The notes under the pieces are model-generated. The model was not told where the DNA came from. It saw only the letters and a program-made list of their open reading frames with translations, and searched no databases. Positions 57,127 to 64,000 of a stretch of DNA of 64,000 nucleotides are shown piece by piece; position 1 is the stretch's first letter, and the number at the start of each line of letters is the position of its first letter. Source of the DNA: Algoriphagus sp. CAU 1675 (GTDB taxonomy: Bacteria; Bacteroidota; Bacteroidia; Cytophagales; Cyclobacteriaceae); contig NZ_JARHUI010000004.1 of the NCBI RefSeq assembly GCF_029222925.1, forward strand, positions 467,044-531,043, given 5' to 3'. Both the position numbers and the translations under genes were made by a program.

Positions 57127-58047
57127 TCAAAGCATTGCGACTACAGCTGTGCTATCAGTCACTGTTTCCCCTTGGCCAGGAACTACCAATTCCCCCTGGG
57201 GTTCTTTTGGATTAGCAGGAGTCGTACCCGACAAGCTCAGAATAAAACTAGAAACTTGTTGGATTTCCACTGGGGAGAGCTGGTCTTCCCATGGAACCAT
57301 CCCTTTAGCAACTACCCCGTACTTAATTACAGAAAAGACTTCTTTGATCGAACCTCCATGAATCCAATACGCATCAGTGAGATTCGGACCAACTCCTCCC
57401 CCGCCATCTTGAGCATGACAGGCAGCACAATTTGCCTCAAAGATCCCCTTTCCGGCAGCAATGGCATCTGGAGAGCGATCTTCTTCCACGTTAGTCTCAT
57501 CAATGGACGCCAACATGGTAGACTGTCTTGCCTCAGCAGCAATTGCTTCAAGTCTTAATTCCTCTTCGTACTCTTCCACTCCTGTTTTACCGATTCCTAG
57601 CACTGAGTAATTTACAAAATAAACTACTCCAAAAACGATAGTTATGATAAACACGTACCTCAACCAAGGAGGCATGAAATTGTCCAATTCGGTAATTCCG
57701 TCATAGGAATGATCTGCCATCATTTTTCCAGCCTCATCCTTGGACCCGACTTCATCCAATTTTCCAGTAACAAATCGCTCCTTGAAGCTTTCCCACCAAG
57801 TAGGCTCATCAGCAAAACTTGGATCCTCTTTTCGAAGAGTTGAGGCCATAAATGTCATCAGATATACCATCAAGAGAAGAAGGACAACAATGACAAGGAG
57901 AACTATTCCCAGAATAATCAAGAGGGTCAACTGACTGGCATCCATTGCCTGAAGTTGTGTATACCAATTAGACTCTTCCGTTTGGGCCCAAGCAGATGGG
58001 CTAAGTAGGATGCCTAAAAGGCTAAATAAGATTAGAAACTTTTTCAT
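57127..58047 (-). CDS. ccoP: cbb3 oxidase subunit CcoP, monoheme form
   Basis: 306 residues. A possible cleaved signal (LFSLLGILLSPSAWAQ) precedes a transmembrane helix (~42-65), a cytoplasmic segment with DHSYDGITELDNFMPPWLRY, which is the CcoP N-terminal signature, a second helix (~130-150) and one c-type heme domain (C207-x-x-C210-H211, EANCAACHAQDGGGGVGPNL). Classical CcoP has two hemes; only one CXXCH is present here. Its start overlaps the ccoQ stop by 4 bases. Confidence 0.93.
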   Translation of the reverse strand: MKKFLILFSLLGILLSPSAWAQTEESNWYTQLQAMDASQLTLLIILGIVLLVIVVLLLLMVYLMTFMASTLRKEDPSFADEPTWWESFKERFVTGKLDEVGSKDEAGKMMADHSYDGITELDNFMPPWLRYVFIITIVFGVVYFVNYSVLGIGKTGVEEYEEELRLEAIAAEARQSTMLASIDETNVEEDRSPDAIAAGKGIFEANCAACHAQDGGGGVGPNLTDAYWIHGGSIKEVFSVIKYGVVAKGMVPWEDQLSPVEIQQVSSFILSLSGTTPANPKEPQGELVVPGQGETVTDSTAVVAML

Positions 58048-58229
58048 GGCTGGTGTTCGGTTAAATTTTCATCTTTATCCATGGGCAGGGATTTCATATG
58101 GTCTACAAAATCCTTGGGCATTCGAGTTACCCAATAGAAAACTCCCAGAAAAAACAGCACAAAGATCAGCAGTGATATCACCGGATAGATCTCTATGTTT
58201 TCGATTGATCTTAATACTTCCTTATACAT
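58044..58229 (-). CDS. ccoQ: cbb3 oxidase subunit CcoQ
   Basis: 61 residues. One helix (YPVISLLIFVLFFLGVFYWV) then a short acidic tail (TRMPKDFVDHMKSLPMDKDE). Size, topology and position between ccoNO and ccoP are those of CcoQ/FixQ. ATGA overlap with ccoP. Confidence 0.9.
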   Translation of the reverse strand: MYKEVLRSIENIEIYPVISLLIFVLFFLGVFYWVTRMPKDFVDHMKSLPMDKDENLTEHQP

Positions 58230-58243
58230 AGCTTTTCTGGTTA

Positions 58244-60370
58244 TTAGTTTTCCGCAGTTGCTTTGATATCGGTACCCAATCGCTGCAAATAAGCAATCAG
58301 TGCCACAATTTCTGTTTGAGGTAATACCTCAATCCCTGCACCTTTTAGATTGGCAACAATCTCATTTGCCTGTGCTTCTAGATCCGCCTGGGCCTGCTGA
58401 TCATATCCTTCTGGATACGGTACCCCCAACTTTTGAAGGGTTCTGATCTTAGCTGGCAAATCGGAATAATCCATCAAGTTCTCGGTCATCCATGGATATG
58501 GAGGCATCAACGAGCCCGGAGACATTGAACTAGGATCCTGCATATGGAAGTAATGCCAAGAATCAGGATACTTACCTCCTACTCGATGCAAATCAGGTCC
58601 AGTTCGTTTAGACCCCCAAAGGAAAGGTCGGTCATACACAAACTCCCCGGCTTTAGAGTATTCTCCATAGCGTTCTGTTTCAAACCTGAAGGGTCTAATC
58701 ATCTGGGAGTGACAACCCACACAACCATTTGCGATGTACAGATCTCGGCCTTCCAACTCCAGTGGAGTATATGGCTTCACTGAACTAATTGTCGGCACAT
58801 TGGACTTCACCAGAATAGTTGGGATAATTTCAATCGCACCACCAATTGCAATGGCAATAGTTGCCAAAATGGTGAAGAAAACAGGTTTTCTTTCCCATGC
58901 TCTGTGCCAGAATTCACCTTTAGGGTTGTAAGCTTTTGCAAGTGCAGGAGCCTCGTCTTCTTCATATTCCTGGAACACTCCTTTTTGAGCAGTCTTATAC
59001 ATATTGTAAACCATCATGATAGCACCGGTCAAGTATAGAAGACCTCCAAATGCTCTCAATATGTACATGGGAACTAACTCAACCACAGTTTGGAGGAAGT
59101 TTCCATAAGCCAATCGGCCCATTTCGTCAAATTCCCGTAGCATCAAAAACTGAGTCAATGCTGCCACATACATTGGCAATGCATAGAATATGATACCAAG
59201 AGTACCTATCCAAAAGTGCGTATTGGCCAGTTTTTGGGAATAGATCGTAGTCTTGAATAATCTAGGCCACATCCAATACAGCATACCAAAAGTCAGGAAT
59301 CCATTCCAGCCCAAGCCACCGATATGAACGTGGGCTACAATCCAGTCGGTATAGTGCGCAATGGCATTGACATTTTTGAGAGACAACATCGGTCCTTCGA
59401 AAGTGGACATCCCATAAGCTGTAACAGCCACTACCAAGAATTTGAGAACAGGCTCAGAACGAACTTTATCCCAAGCTCCTCTCAAAGTCAATAGACCATT
59501 GACCATACCACCCCAAGAAGGAGCCAGCAACATCACGGAAAATACAGTACCCAAAACCTGGGCCCATTCTGGCAATGCTGTATATAGCAAGTGGTGAGGA
59601 CCAGCCCACATGTAGATAAATATCAGGGACCAAAAGTGAACGATAGACAGTTTATAGGAATAAACCGGTCTGTTGGCAGCTTTTGGTAAAAAATAATACA
59701 TCAGCCCCAAAAATGGAGTAGTCAAAAAGAATGCAACCGCATTGTGGCCATACCACCACTGAACCAATGCATCCTGAACTCCCGCATAAGCAGAGTAACT
59801 TTTCAAGAAAGAAACTGGAAGTTCCAGGGAATTGAAAATATGTAAAACAGCTACCGTGACAAATGATGCCAGGTAAAACCAGATGGCCACATACATGTGT
59901 CTTTCTCGGCGCTTGATCAGTGTTCCGATCATATTCGCACCAAAAGCAACCCAAACAAGGGCAATGGCAATGTCAATTGGCCATTCCAATTCTGCGTATT
60001 CCTTTGAGGTGGTGATCCCCAAAGGAAGGGTGATAGCCGCAGCCAAAATAATCAATTGCCAGCCCCAAAAGTGGAACCATGATAGAGTTTTATTCCACAT
60101 TGGTGCTTTCAGCAACCTAGGCATGGAATAATACACCCCCGCGAAAATTGCATTTCCCACAAATGCAAAAATCACTGCATTGGTGTGAAGAGGACGAATC
60201 CTACCAAAAGTGGTATAGGGATTCCCCAGATTGGCTTCAGGAAGGAATAATTGTGTGGCGGCTATTACCCCCACCAACATACCTACCAGACCCCAGATAA
60301 TTGTTGCGGCTCCAAAATACTTGACAATCTTATTGTCGTATTGGAACCTCTCCAGCGTAGCGTCATTCAT
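58244..60370 (-). CDS. ccoNO: Fused cbb3 oxidase subunits CcoN-CcoO
   Basis: 708 residues from ATG 60370 (MNDATLERFQYDN); an in-frame start 29 codons earlier lies inside ccoS and is hydrophilic. The CcoN part (1-~480) has twelve helices and the catalytic ligands: His in RPLHTNAV, CuB His in WWYGHNAVAFF, GPHHLLY, and HVHIGGLGWNG. After a linker, the CcoO part (~505-708) starts with a helix and carries one heme c site, C550-x-x-C553-H554 (ANGCVGCHSQMIRPFR), followed by FLWGSKRTGPDLHRVG. The fusion is common in Bacteroidota. Proton-pumping high-affinity terminal oxidase of the inner membrane. Its start overlaps ccoS by 8 bases. Confidence 0.97.
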   Translation of the reverse strand: MNDATLERFQYDNKIVKYFGAATIIWGLVGMLVGVIAATQLFLPEANLGNPYTTFGRIRPLHTNAVIFAFVGNAIFAGVYYSMPRLLKAPMWNKTLSWFHFWGWQLIILAAAITLPLGITTSKEYAELEWPIDIAIALVWVAFGANMIGTLIKRRERHMYVAIWFYLASFVTVAVLHIFNSLELPVSFLKSYSAYAGVQDALVQWWYGHNAVAFFLTTPFLGLMYYFLPKAANRPVYSYKLSIVHFWSLIFIYMWAGPHHLLYTALPEWAQVLGTVFSVMLLAPSWGGMVNGLLTLRGAWDKVRSEPVLKFLVVAVTAYGMSTFEGPMLSLKNVNAIAHYTDWIVAHVHIGGLGWNGFLTFGMLYWMWPRLFKTTIYSQKLANTHFWIGTLGIIFYALPMYVAALTQFLMLREFDEMGRLAYGNFLQTVVELVPMYILRAFGGLLYLTGAIMMVYNMYKTAQKGVFQEYEEDEAPALAKAYNPKGEFWHRAWERKPVFFTILATIAIAIGGAIEIIPTILVKSNVPTISSVKPYTPLELEGRDLYIANGCVGCHSQMIRPFRFETERYGEYSKAGEFVYDRPFLWGSKRTGPDLHRVGGKYPDSWHYFHMQDPSSMSPGSLMPPYPWMTENLMDYSDLPAKIRTLQKLGVPYPEGYDQQAQADLEAQANEIVANLKGAGIEVLPQTEIVALIAYLQRLGTDIKATAEN

Positions 60371-60548
60371 AAGACTTGGGTTTTGTTGGTTGATCTTTCG
60401 TTGATTTTTTATGATTGTCAAAGAGAATCCGAATGGATGGAGTATAGTCATCCTCAAACTGCCCTCCCTTCATTGCTTTGAAAAACAAATAGAGGAAAGT
60501 GACCGCCAGGATCAAACTTATCGCTATGAGTAAAAAAATGACTTCCAT
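60363..60548 (-). CDS. ccoS: cbb3 oxidase maturation protein CcoS
   Basis: 61 residues: one helix (VIFLLIAISLILAVTFLYLFF), then KAMKGGQFEDDYTPSIRILFD, the CcoS signature. Needed for cofactor insertion in CcoN. It follows ccoI after 5 bases and overlaps ccoNO. Confidence 0.95.
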   Translation of the reverse strand: MEVIFLLIAISLILAVTFLYLFFKAMKGGQFEDDYTPSIRILFDNHKKSTKDQPTKPKSYE

Positions 60549-60553
60549 GTTTT

Positions 60554-62974
60554 TTATTTATGTGTTAATAATCCTTTTCTCCATGCTACCAGATTGGTAG
60601 CCAAGGTTGTAAATACAACTACTGAAATACTGCTCAATGGCATAAGAACAGCACAGATAACAGGGCTCAAAAGCCCTTGAACCGCAAGACTTATTCCCAC
60701 AAGATTGTATAGGAAACTGAGCCCAAAACTCAACTTTATTATGGTCCTGCTTTTCTTGGCGAAATCCAAGTAATCAGGAATTTTATAAAATGATTCTGCA
60801 TCCAAAATGGCATCACTAGCAGGAGAAAAATGACTGACCCTGTCAGTAACCGCAACACCAACCTCACTTTCCTGTAATGCCCCCGCATCATTGAGACCGT
60901 CTCCGATCATTAGGCTTTTGTTGCCCTTGGAATTAAGAGTCTTTAGGTAATTTAACTTATCTGTAGGACTCTGAAGAAAATTATAGCTTAAATGTTTGCC
61001 TAAGTTTTCTTGAAGTGCTCCCAATTCATGCGGATGATCTCCTGAGAGCAAATGAAGCTGGTAATTTGGGTCCAGCCTTTTCACCACCCCAGAGGCTCCC
61101 TCCCTCATCCCGGATTGAATATGGAAACAGCCCATCTCCATGCCTTCAATGGTCAAAAACACCTTGTTTCCAGGTGAATCATCAACTTGAGATCGGTAAC
61201 CAGCAAATTCTCTGGAACCTAAAAGAATCTTTTGTTGATTGTAAATCCCTTGGATACCTTTTCCTTTGATCTCCTGGAATTGGTCAATTTTCTTAAGTGG
61301 CACATGCCCCAACCAAAGGTTGATCCTATTGCTCAATGGATGTGTGGAACGTGACACCAAAGCCTTTAGTATTCCCCTGGATTCCAACGTAAGCGTTTCG
61401 CCCTCAAAGTAAACTTTGGCATTTGCAGGATCTGTTAGAGTCCCTGTCTTGTCAAAAACTACAGTATCAATTAAGGCTAGCCTTTCCACCACACTGGCAT
61501 TCTTAAGATAAAATTTACTTCTACCAAAGACTCGAAGGGTGTTACCTAGAGTAAATGGAGTGGACATAGCCAAAGCACAGGGACATGCCACAATAAGGAC
61601 TGAAGTAAAAGCTTTTACACCAAGTGAAAGATCTGTAAAAGACCAAAAAACCAATGCTACAAAGGCGATGCTAAGCACAGACCAGGTGAAGACTCCAGAA
61701 ATTTTAGTAGACAAAGGCTCCAACAGCTTTTCCTTTCCTTTTTCAAAGGATTCATTGTTCCACAGATCTGTCAGGTATCCTTGGGAAGGAGACTTTTGGA
61801 TTGTTAGCAATACGGGCTCTCCCTTTTGTCTTCCTCCAGCATAAATCAATTCTCCTTTTTGCTTTGGCACAGGAACTTCCTCTCCTGTTACAAAACTGTA
61901 ATCAATATTGGCATGGGCACTCAAAAGAATAGAATCTGCAGGAATAAGTTCCTCATCACGAACCAAAATGATATCTCCAACTTCCAGTTTGGTCAAAGGA
62001 ATCACTTCCTCCTGATCCTGAACCATTCGAGTCACGGCAATTGGAAAGTAAGACTTGTAGTCCCTATCAAACTCCAAGGTTGCATAGGTTTTTTGCTGGT
62101 AGATTTTGCCCAACAAAAGAAAAAACAAGAGGCCTCCCAAGCTATCCATATACCCTGCATTTCCAAAAATAAAAATCTCCCAAAGGGAATAGAAAAACAG
62201 AGCTATGATTCCCAAAACGATGGGAACATCCATATTAATTTGTCTTTGCTTCAATGAATTCCAAGCAGATCTGTAATAATCTGTAGCAGAATATAGAACA
62301 ATGGGGAGAGCAAGAACTACGTTCAGGTAATTAAACAATCCTCTAAAATTCGGTGCCATTAATTTGGCCTCAGAAAAATATTCAGGAACACTGAATAACA
62401 TCATGTTCCCAAAACAAAATCCAGCCACAGCCAATTTCAATACAGTAGCCTTATCAGCAACGGATTCAGTCTTTTTCTCGAGATTGGACAAATTGATTTT
62501 AGGCTCATATCCCAAAGTAGAAAGCAAATTGACCAGTTCTTTAAGACTTATTTTTTCCGGATTAAATTTGACTTGTACTTTTTTCTTCAAGAAATCAACC
62601 CGACTATAAATAACACCAGAGTGAACTTGGTAAAGATTTTCTAGAAGCCAGATGCAAGAGGCACAATGAATCAATGGCACATAAAATGTCACATGGCTTT
62701 CATTCTCATTTTTGAAATCAAGAAGTTTCAATTGGGTATCTGGGTCATCTAAGTAATCAAAGCGATTGGTTTGGGTTGATTTCTTTTTCTGACTTTCACC
62801 TGGATGAGATTCCAATTCATAATAGATGCAAAGGTCGTTTTCTGAGAGGACCTCATACACTAACTTACAACCTTGACAGCAGAAGGGTTTATCTTCAACA
62901 AAGAGACAGCTATCCTCACATTCCTCACCGCAATGGTAACATTTGAGAGTTAATGAAGGAGAAGTGGACGCCAT
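60554..62974 (-). CDS. ccoI: Copper-translocating P1B-type ATPase CcoI/FixI
   Basis: 806 residues. An N-terminal cysteine-rich region (CYHCGEECEDSC, PFCCQGC) is followed by a heavy-metal-associated domain with H-C104-AS-C107. Then come eight helices with the transport motif C464-P-C466 in VACPCALAMSTP, the phosphorylated D508 in FDKTGTLT, the actuator loop VTGEEVPVPK, and GDGLNDAGAL. This is the FixI/CcoI exporter that supplies copper for cbb3 oxidase assembly. First of the contiguous oxidase operon; an FNR-like box lies 48 bases upstream. Confidence 0.95.
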   Translation of the reverse strand: MASTSPSLTLKCYHCGEECEDSCLFVEDKPFCCQGCKLVYEVLSENDLCIYYELESHPGESQKKKSTQTNRFDYLDDPDTQLKLLDFKNENESHVTFYVPLIHCASCIWLLENLYQVHSGVIYSRVDFLKKKVQVKFNPEKISLKELVNLLSTLGYEPKINLSNLEKKTESVADKATVLKLAVAGFCFGNMMLFSVPEYFSEAKLMAPNFRGLFNYLNVVLALPIVLYSATDYYRSAWNSLKQRQINMDVPIVLGIIALFFYSLWEIFIFGNAGYMDSLGGLLFFLLLGKIYQQKTYATLEFDRDYKSYFPIAVTRMVQDQEEVIPLTKLEVGDIILVRDEELIPADSILLSAHANIDYSFVTGEEVPVPKQKGELIYAGGRQKGEPVLLTIQKSPSQGYLTDLWNNESFEKGKEKLLEPLSTKISGVFTWSVLSIAFVALVFWSFTDLSLGVKAFTSVLIVACPCALAMSTPFTLGNTLRVFGRSKFYLKNASVVERLALIDTVVFDKTGTLTDPANAKVYFEGETLTLESRGILKALVSRSTHPLSNRINLWLGHVPLKKIDQFQEIKGKGIQGIYNQQKILLGSREFAGYRSQVDDSPGNKVFLTIEGMEMGCFHIQSGMREGASGVVKRLDPNYQLHLLSGDHPHELGALQENLGKHLSYNFLQSPTDKLNYLKTLNSKGNKSLMIGDGLNDAGALQESEVGVAVTDRVSHFSPASDAILDAESFYKIPDYLDFAKKSRTIIKLSFGLSFLYNLVGISLAVQGLLSPVICAVLMPLSSISVVVFTTLATNLVAWRKGLLTHK

Positions 62975-63021
62975 AGATTATTAATTTTTATAAAAATATT
63001 GGGATTAGCAACTGAAAAACA

Positions 63022-63033
63022 TGATAATAATCA
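63022..63033. promoter_or_regulatory. FNR/CRP-type box before ccoI
   Basis: TGATAATAATCA has the TGAT-N4-ATCA core (in context ATGATAATAATCAG), 48 bases before the ccoI ATG. It also lies between the stop of the upstream hypothetical gene and ccoI, consistent with a promoter for the oxidase operon. Confidence 0.55.
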
Positions 63034-63047
63034 GTTAATGCTATGAC

Positions 63048-63677
63048 TTAAAGTGAGAGATAAAAGGATAATTGGTCGCTCCACATTTCTCCTTTGTAAA
63101 AATGGTAGAGTACTTTACCAAGGTCTGCTTGGTTTGTTTTAGTGGTCACAAGGAGGGTACAGCCATGCTTTACAGCATAGGACCAAAAGTCCCCAATCCT
63201 AGAAAAATTAAACTTGATAAAGCTAGTTTCGTGAGTAGAATCAGACACTAAATGGATGATTTCCTGCTCTTCTTTGATTTTAGATTTAGGAATAAAACTA
63301 GGTGAAATAATTGTAGCCTTACTATCATGAAGGAGATTCCCAAAAAGCCTGATAAAATTCTTAATTAAGTTAGCTGATTGGGGAGTTCCATCGTAATGAA
63401 ACAACAAATGCTTGGTAGAAAAATCAGGTACAAACAAAAGAACGGGAATATCACATACTTCAGATTCGAAAGGCCTTGGAGCTAAATCAGAATGAAGCCA
63501 ATCCAAAACTTGATTGAGATCCACGGTGATCAGTGATGGCTCCCCAATAGATTCTTCACATTCCTCAGTTTCAATCACGTCAGGCAAAAAATCCGTTGGC
63601 AAAACCGGACAATAAAATTCCTTCAAAATTTTATGCGGCAGTTCAAACTTTGAAACGTATGTGGTTTTGACCTCCAT
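63048..63677 (-). CDS. Hypothetical protein, possibly stress-protein-like
   Basis: 209 residues, soluble. I do not recognise it firmly. LLFHYDGTPQSANLIKNFIRLF resembles the start of a universal stress protein unit, and GCTLLVTTKTNQADLGKVLYHFYK could be the end of one, but no ATP-binding G-x2-G-x9-GS motif is present. Paired acidic-cysteine residues (ETEECEESIG, SEVCDIPV) are odd. It precedes the oxidase operon on the same strand, 73 bases from ccoI, and has a weak FNR-like core (TGAT-AAAA-GTCA) upstream, so a role under low oxygen is plausible but unproven. Confidence 0.7.
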   Translation of the reverse strand: MEVKTTYVSKFELPHKILKEFYCPVLPTDFLPDVIETEECEESIGEPSLITVDLNQVLDWLHSDLAPRPFESEVCDIPVLLFVPDFSTKHLLFHYDGTPQSANLIKNFIRLFGNLLHDSKATIISPSFIPKSKIKEEQEIIHLVSDSTHETSFIKFNFSRIGDFWSYAVKHGCTLLVTTKTNQADLGKVLYHFYKGEMWSDQLSFYLSL

Positions 63678-63746
63678 GGCAATTGATTTGGTCCAAAACT
63701 ACATTTTCCAACCTCCTCCATAGATGATCAATTTTATTTATCCATA

Positions 63747-63758
63747 TGATAAAAGTCA
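63747..63758. promoter_or_regulatory. Weak FNR/CRP-like box before the hypothetical gene
   Basis: TGATAAAAGTCA matches TGAT-N4-ATCA with one mismatch, 69 bases upstream of the start at 63677. It is counted only because of the two stronger sites. Confidence 0.25.
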
Positions 63759-63810
63759 GGTTTTAATTTTGAAAAAATTGAATTTAGAATGCTAACATCT
63801 AAAAACAAGA

Positions 63811-63838
63811 AGCCTGAATTGAATTCAGGCTTTTTTTA
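63811..63838. terminator. Hairpin with T-run, downstream of the 5S gene
   Basis: AGCCTGAATT and AATTCAGGCT form a 10-bp stem with a 1-base centre and T7 on the plus strand. On the minus strand the tail is CTTCTTGTTTTT. No plus-strand gene precedes it, so it is probably a second, backup terminator for the rRNA operon. Confidence 0.6.
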
Positions 63839-63876
63839 TGGGCTAAGATGGGGGTTGTGTTTTCAGGTTTAGGGCA

Positions 63877-63905
63877 TAAAAAAAGCCCCGTAAAGTAACG
63901 GGGCT
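63877..63905 (-). terminator. Terminator of the rRNA operon
   Basis: On the minus strand AGCCCCGT pairs with ACGGGGCT around TACTTT and is followed by T7, just after the 5S 3' end. Confidence 0.92.
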
Positions 63906-63912
63906 GAATAAT

Positions 63913-64000
63913 GTGGCGGCGACCTACTCTCCCGGGTGTAACCCCAGTACCATCGGCGCTGCAGGGCTTAACTTCTCTGTTCGGGATGGGAAGAGGTGGG
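63913..64000 (-). rRNA. rrf: 5S ribosomal RNA, 3' part
   Basis: The minus strand contains the conserved 5S segments CCATCCCGAACAG, GAAGTTAAGC, GATGGTACTG and GGGAGAGTAGGTCGCCGCCA. About 88 of ~115 nt are in the window; the 5' part, and by inference 23S and 16S, lie beyond the right edge. The 3' end is placed to within a few bases. Confidence 0.95.

Noticed and set aside
58244..60457. A longer ccoNO start at 60457
   Set aside because: The extra 29 residues lie within ccoS, are not conserved in type, and precede the normal MNDATLERF-like start.

Overview
The window looks like chromosomal DNA of an aerobic to microaerobic Bacteroidota, most likely order Cytophagales (Cyclobacteriaceae / Algoriphagus-like). 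This is a judgement from gene content, not a database match. Supporting features are a SusC/SusD pair, the type IX secretion regulator PorX, an LpxC-FabZ fusion, a fused CcoN-CcoO oxidase, the Bacteroidota families DUF4296 and DUF4924, weak or absent Shine-Dalgarno sequences, and repeated TAnnTTTG promoter boxes. No insertion sequence, prophage, integron or CRISPR array was seen. The coding is dense and the gene order looks mostly vertical.

Layout. 1-1614: two tandem secreted-type esterases, the first cut by the window edge. 1711-4792: membrane proteins around a small winged-helix regulator, with a matching 19-bp palindrome in front of two of the genes. 4900-8272: a lipoprotein sugar isomerase-like protein, a 41-residue membrane peptide, a GyrI-like protein with an unusual tail, and fumarylacetoacetase. 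8522-16437: a CocE-type hydrolase, a SusC/SusD uptake pair and a Bcr/CflA-type exporter. 16555-31563: mostly housekeeping (ValS, M42 peptidase, PurF, tRNA-Leu(GAG), FolD, LepA, a UPF1-like helicase, AcpH, Ppa) plus a few hypothetical genes.

31633-38461 is the most unusual part. A tightly coupled minus-strand operon encodes an E1(ThiF)-nitroreductase fusion, a GNAT/LuxI-like putative acyltransferase, a 7TMR-DISM sensor kinase and a receiver-kinase hybrid. A divergently transcribed single-domain receiver sits next to it. I propose a system that makes a small molecule and senses it; this is inference.

38462-41660 is a porX-tsaE-ald operon. 41717-46820 holds an HD phosphohydrolase and lipid A genes (lpxD, lpxC-fabZ, lpxA) with an ABC ATPase. 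47415-53051 holds mutS2, a DUF4296 lipoprotein and a reduced Bat-type cluster (DUF58, membrane protein, BatA). 53155-63677 is a respiratory block: hemN converges on a full cbb3 oxidase cluster (ccoI-ccoS-ccoNO-ccoQ-ccoP-ccoG-fixH-safE), preceded by a hypothetical stress-type protein. FNR-like TGAT-N4-ATCA boxes lie before hemN and ccoI, which suggests joint control by low oxygen. The window ends inside a 5S rRNA gene on the minus strand, the tail of an rRNA operon.
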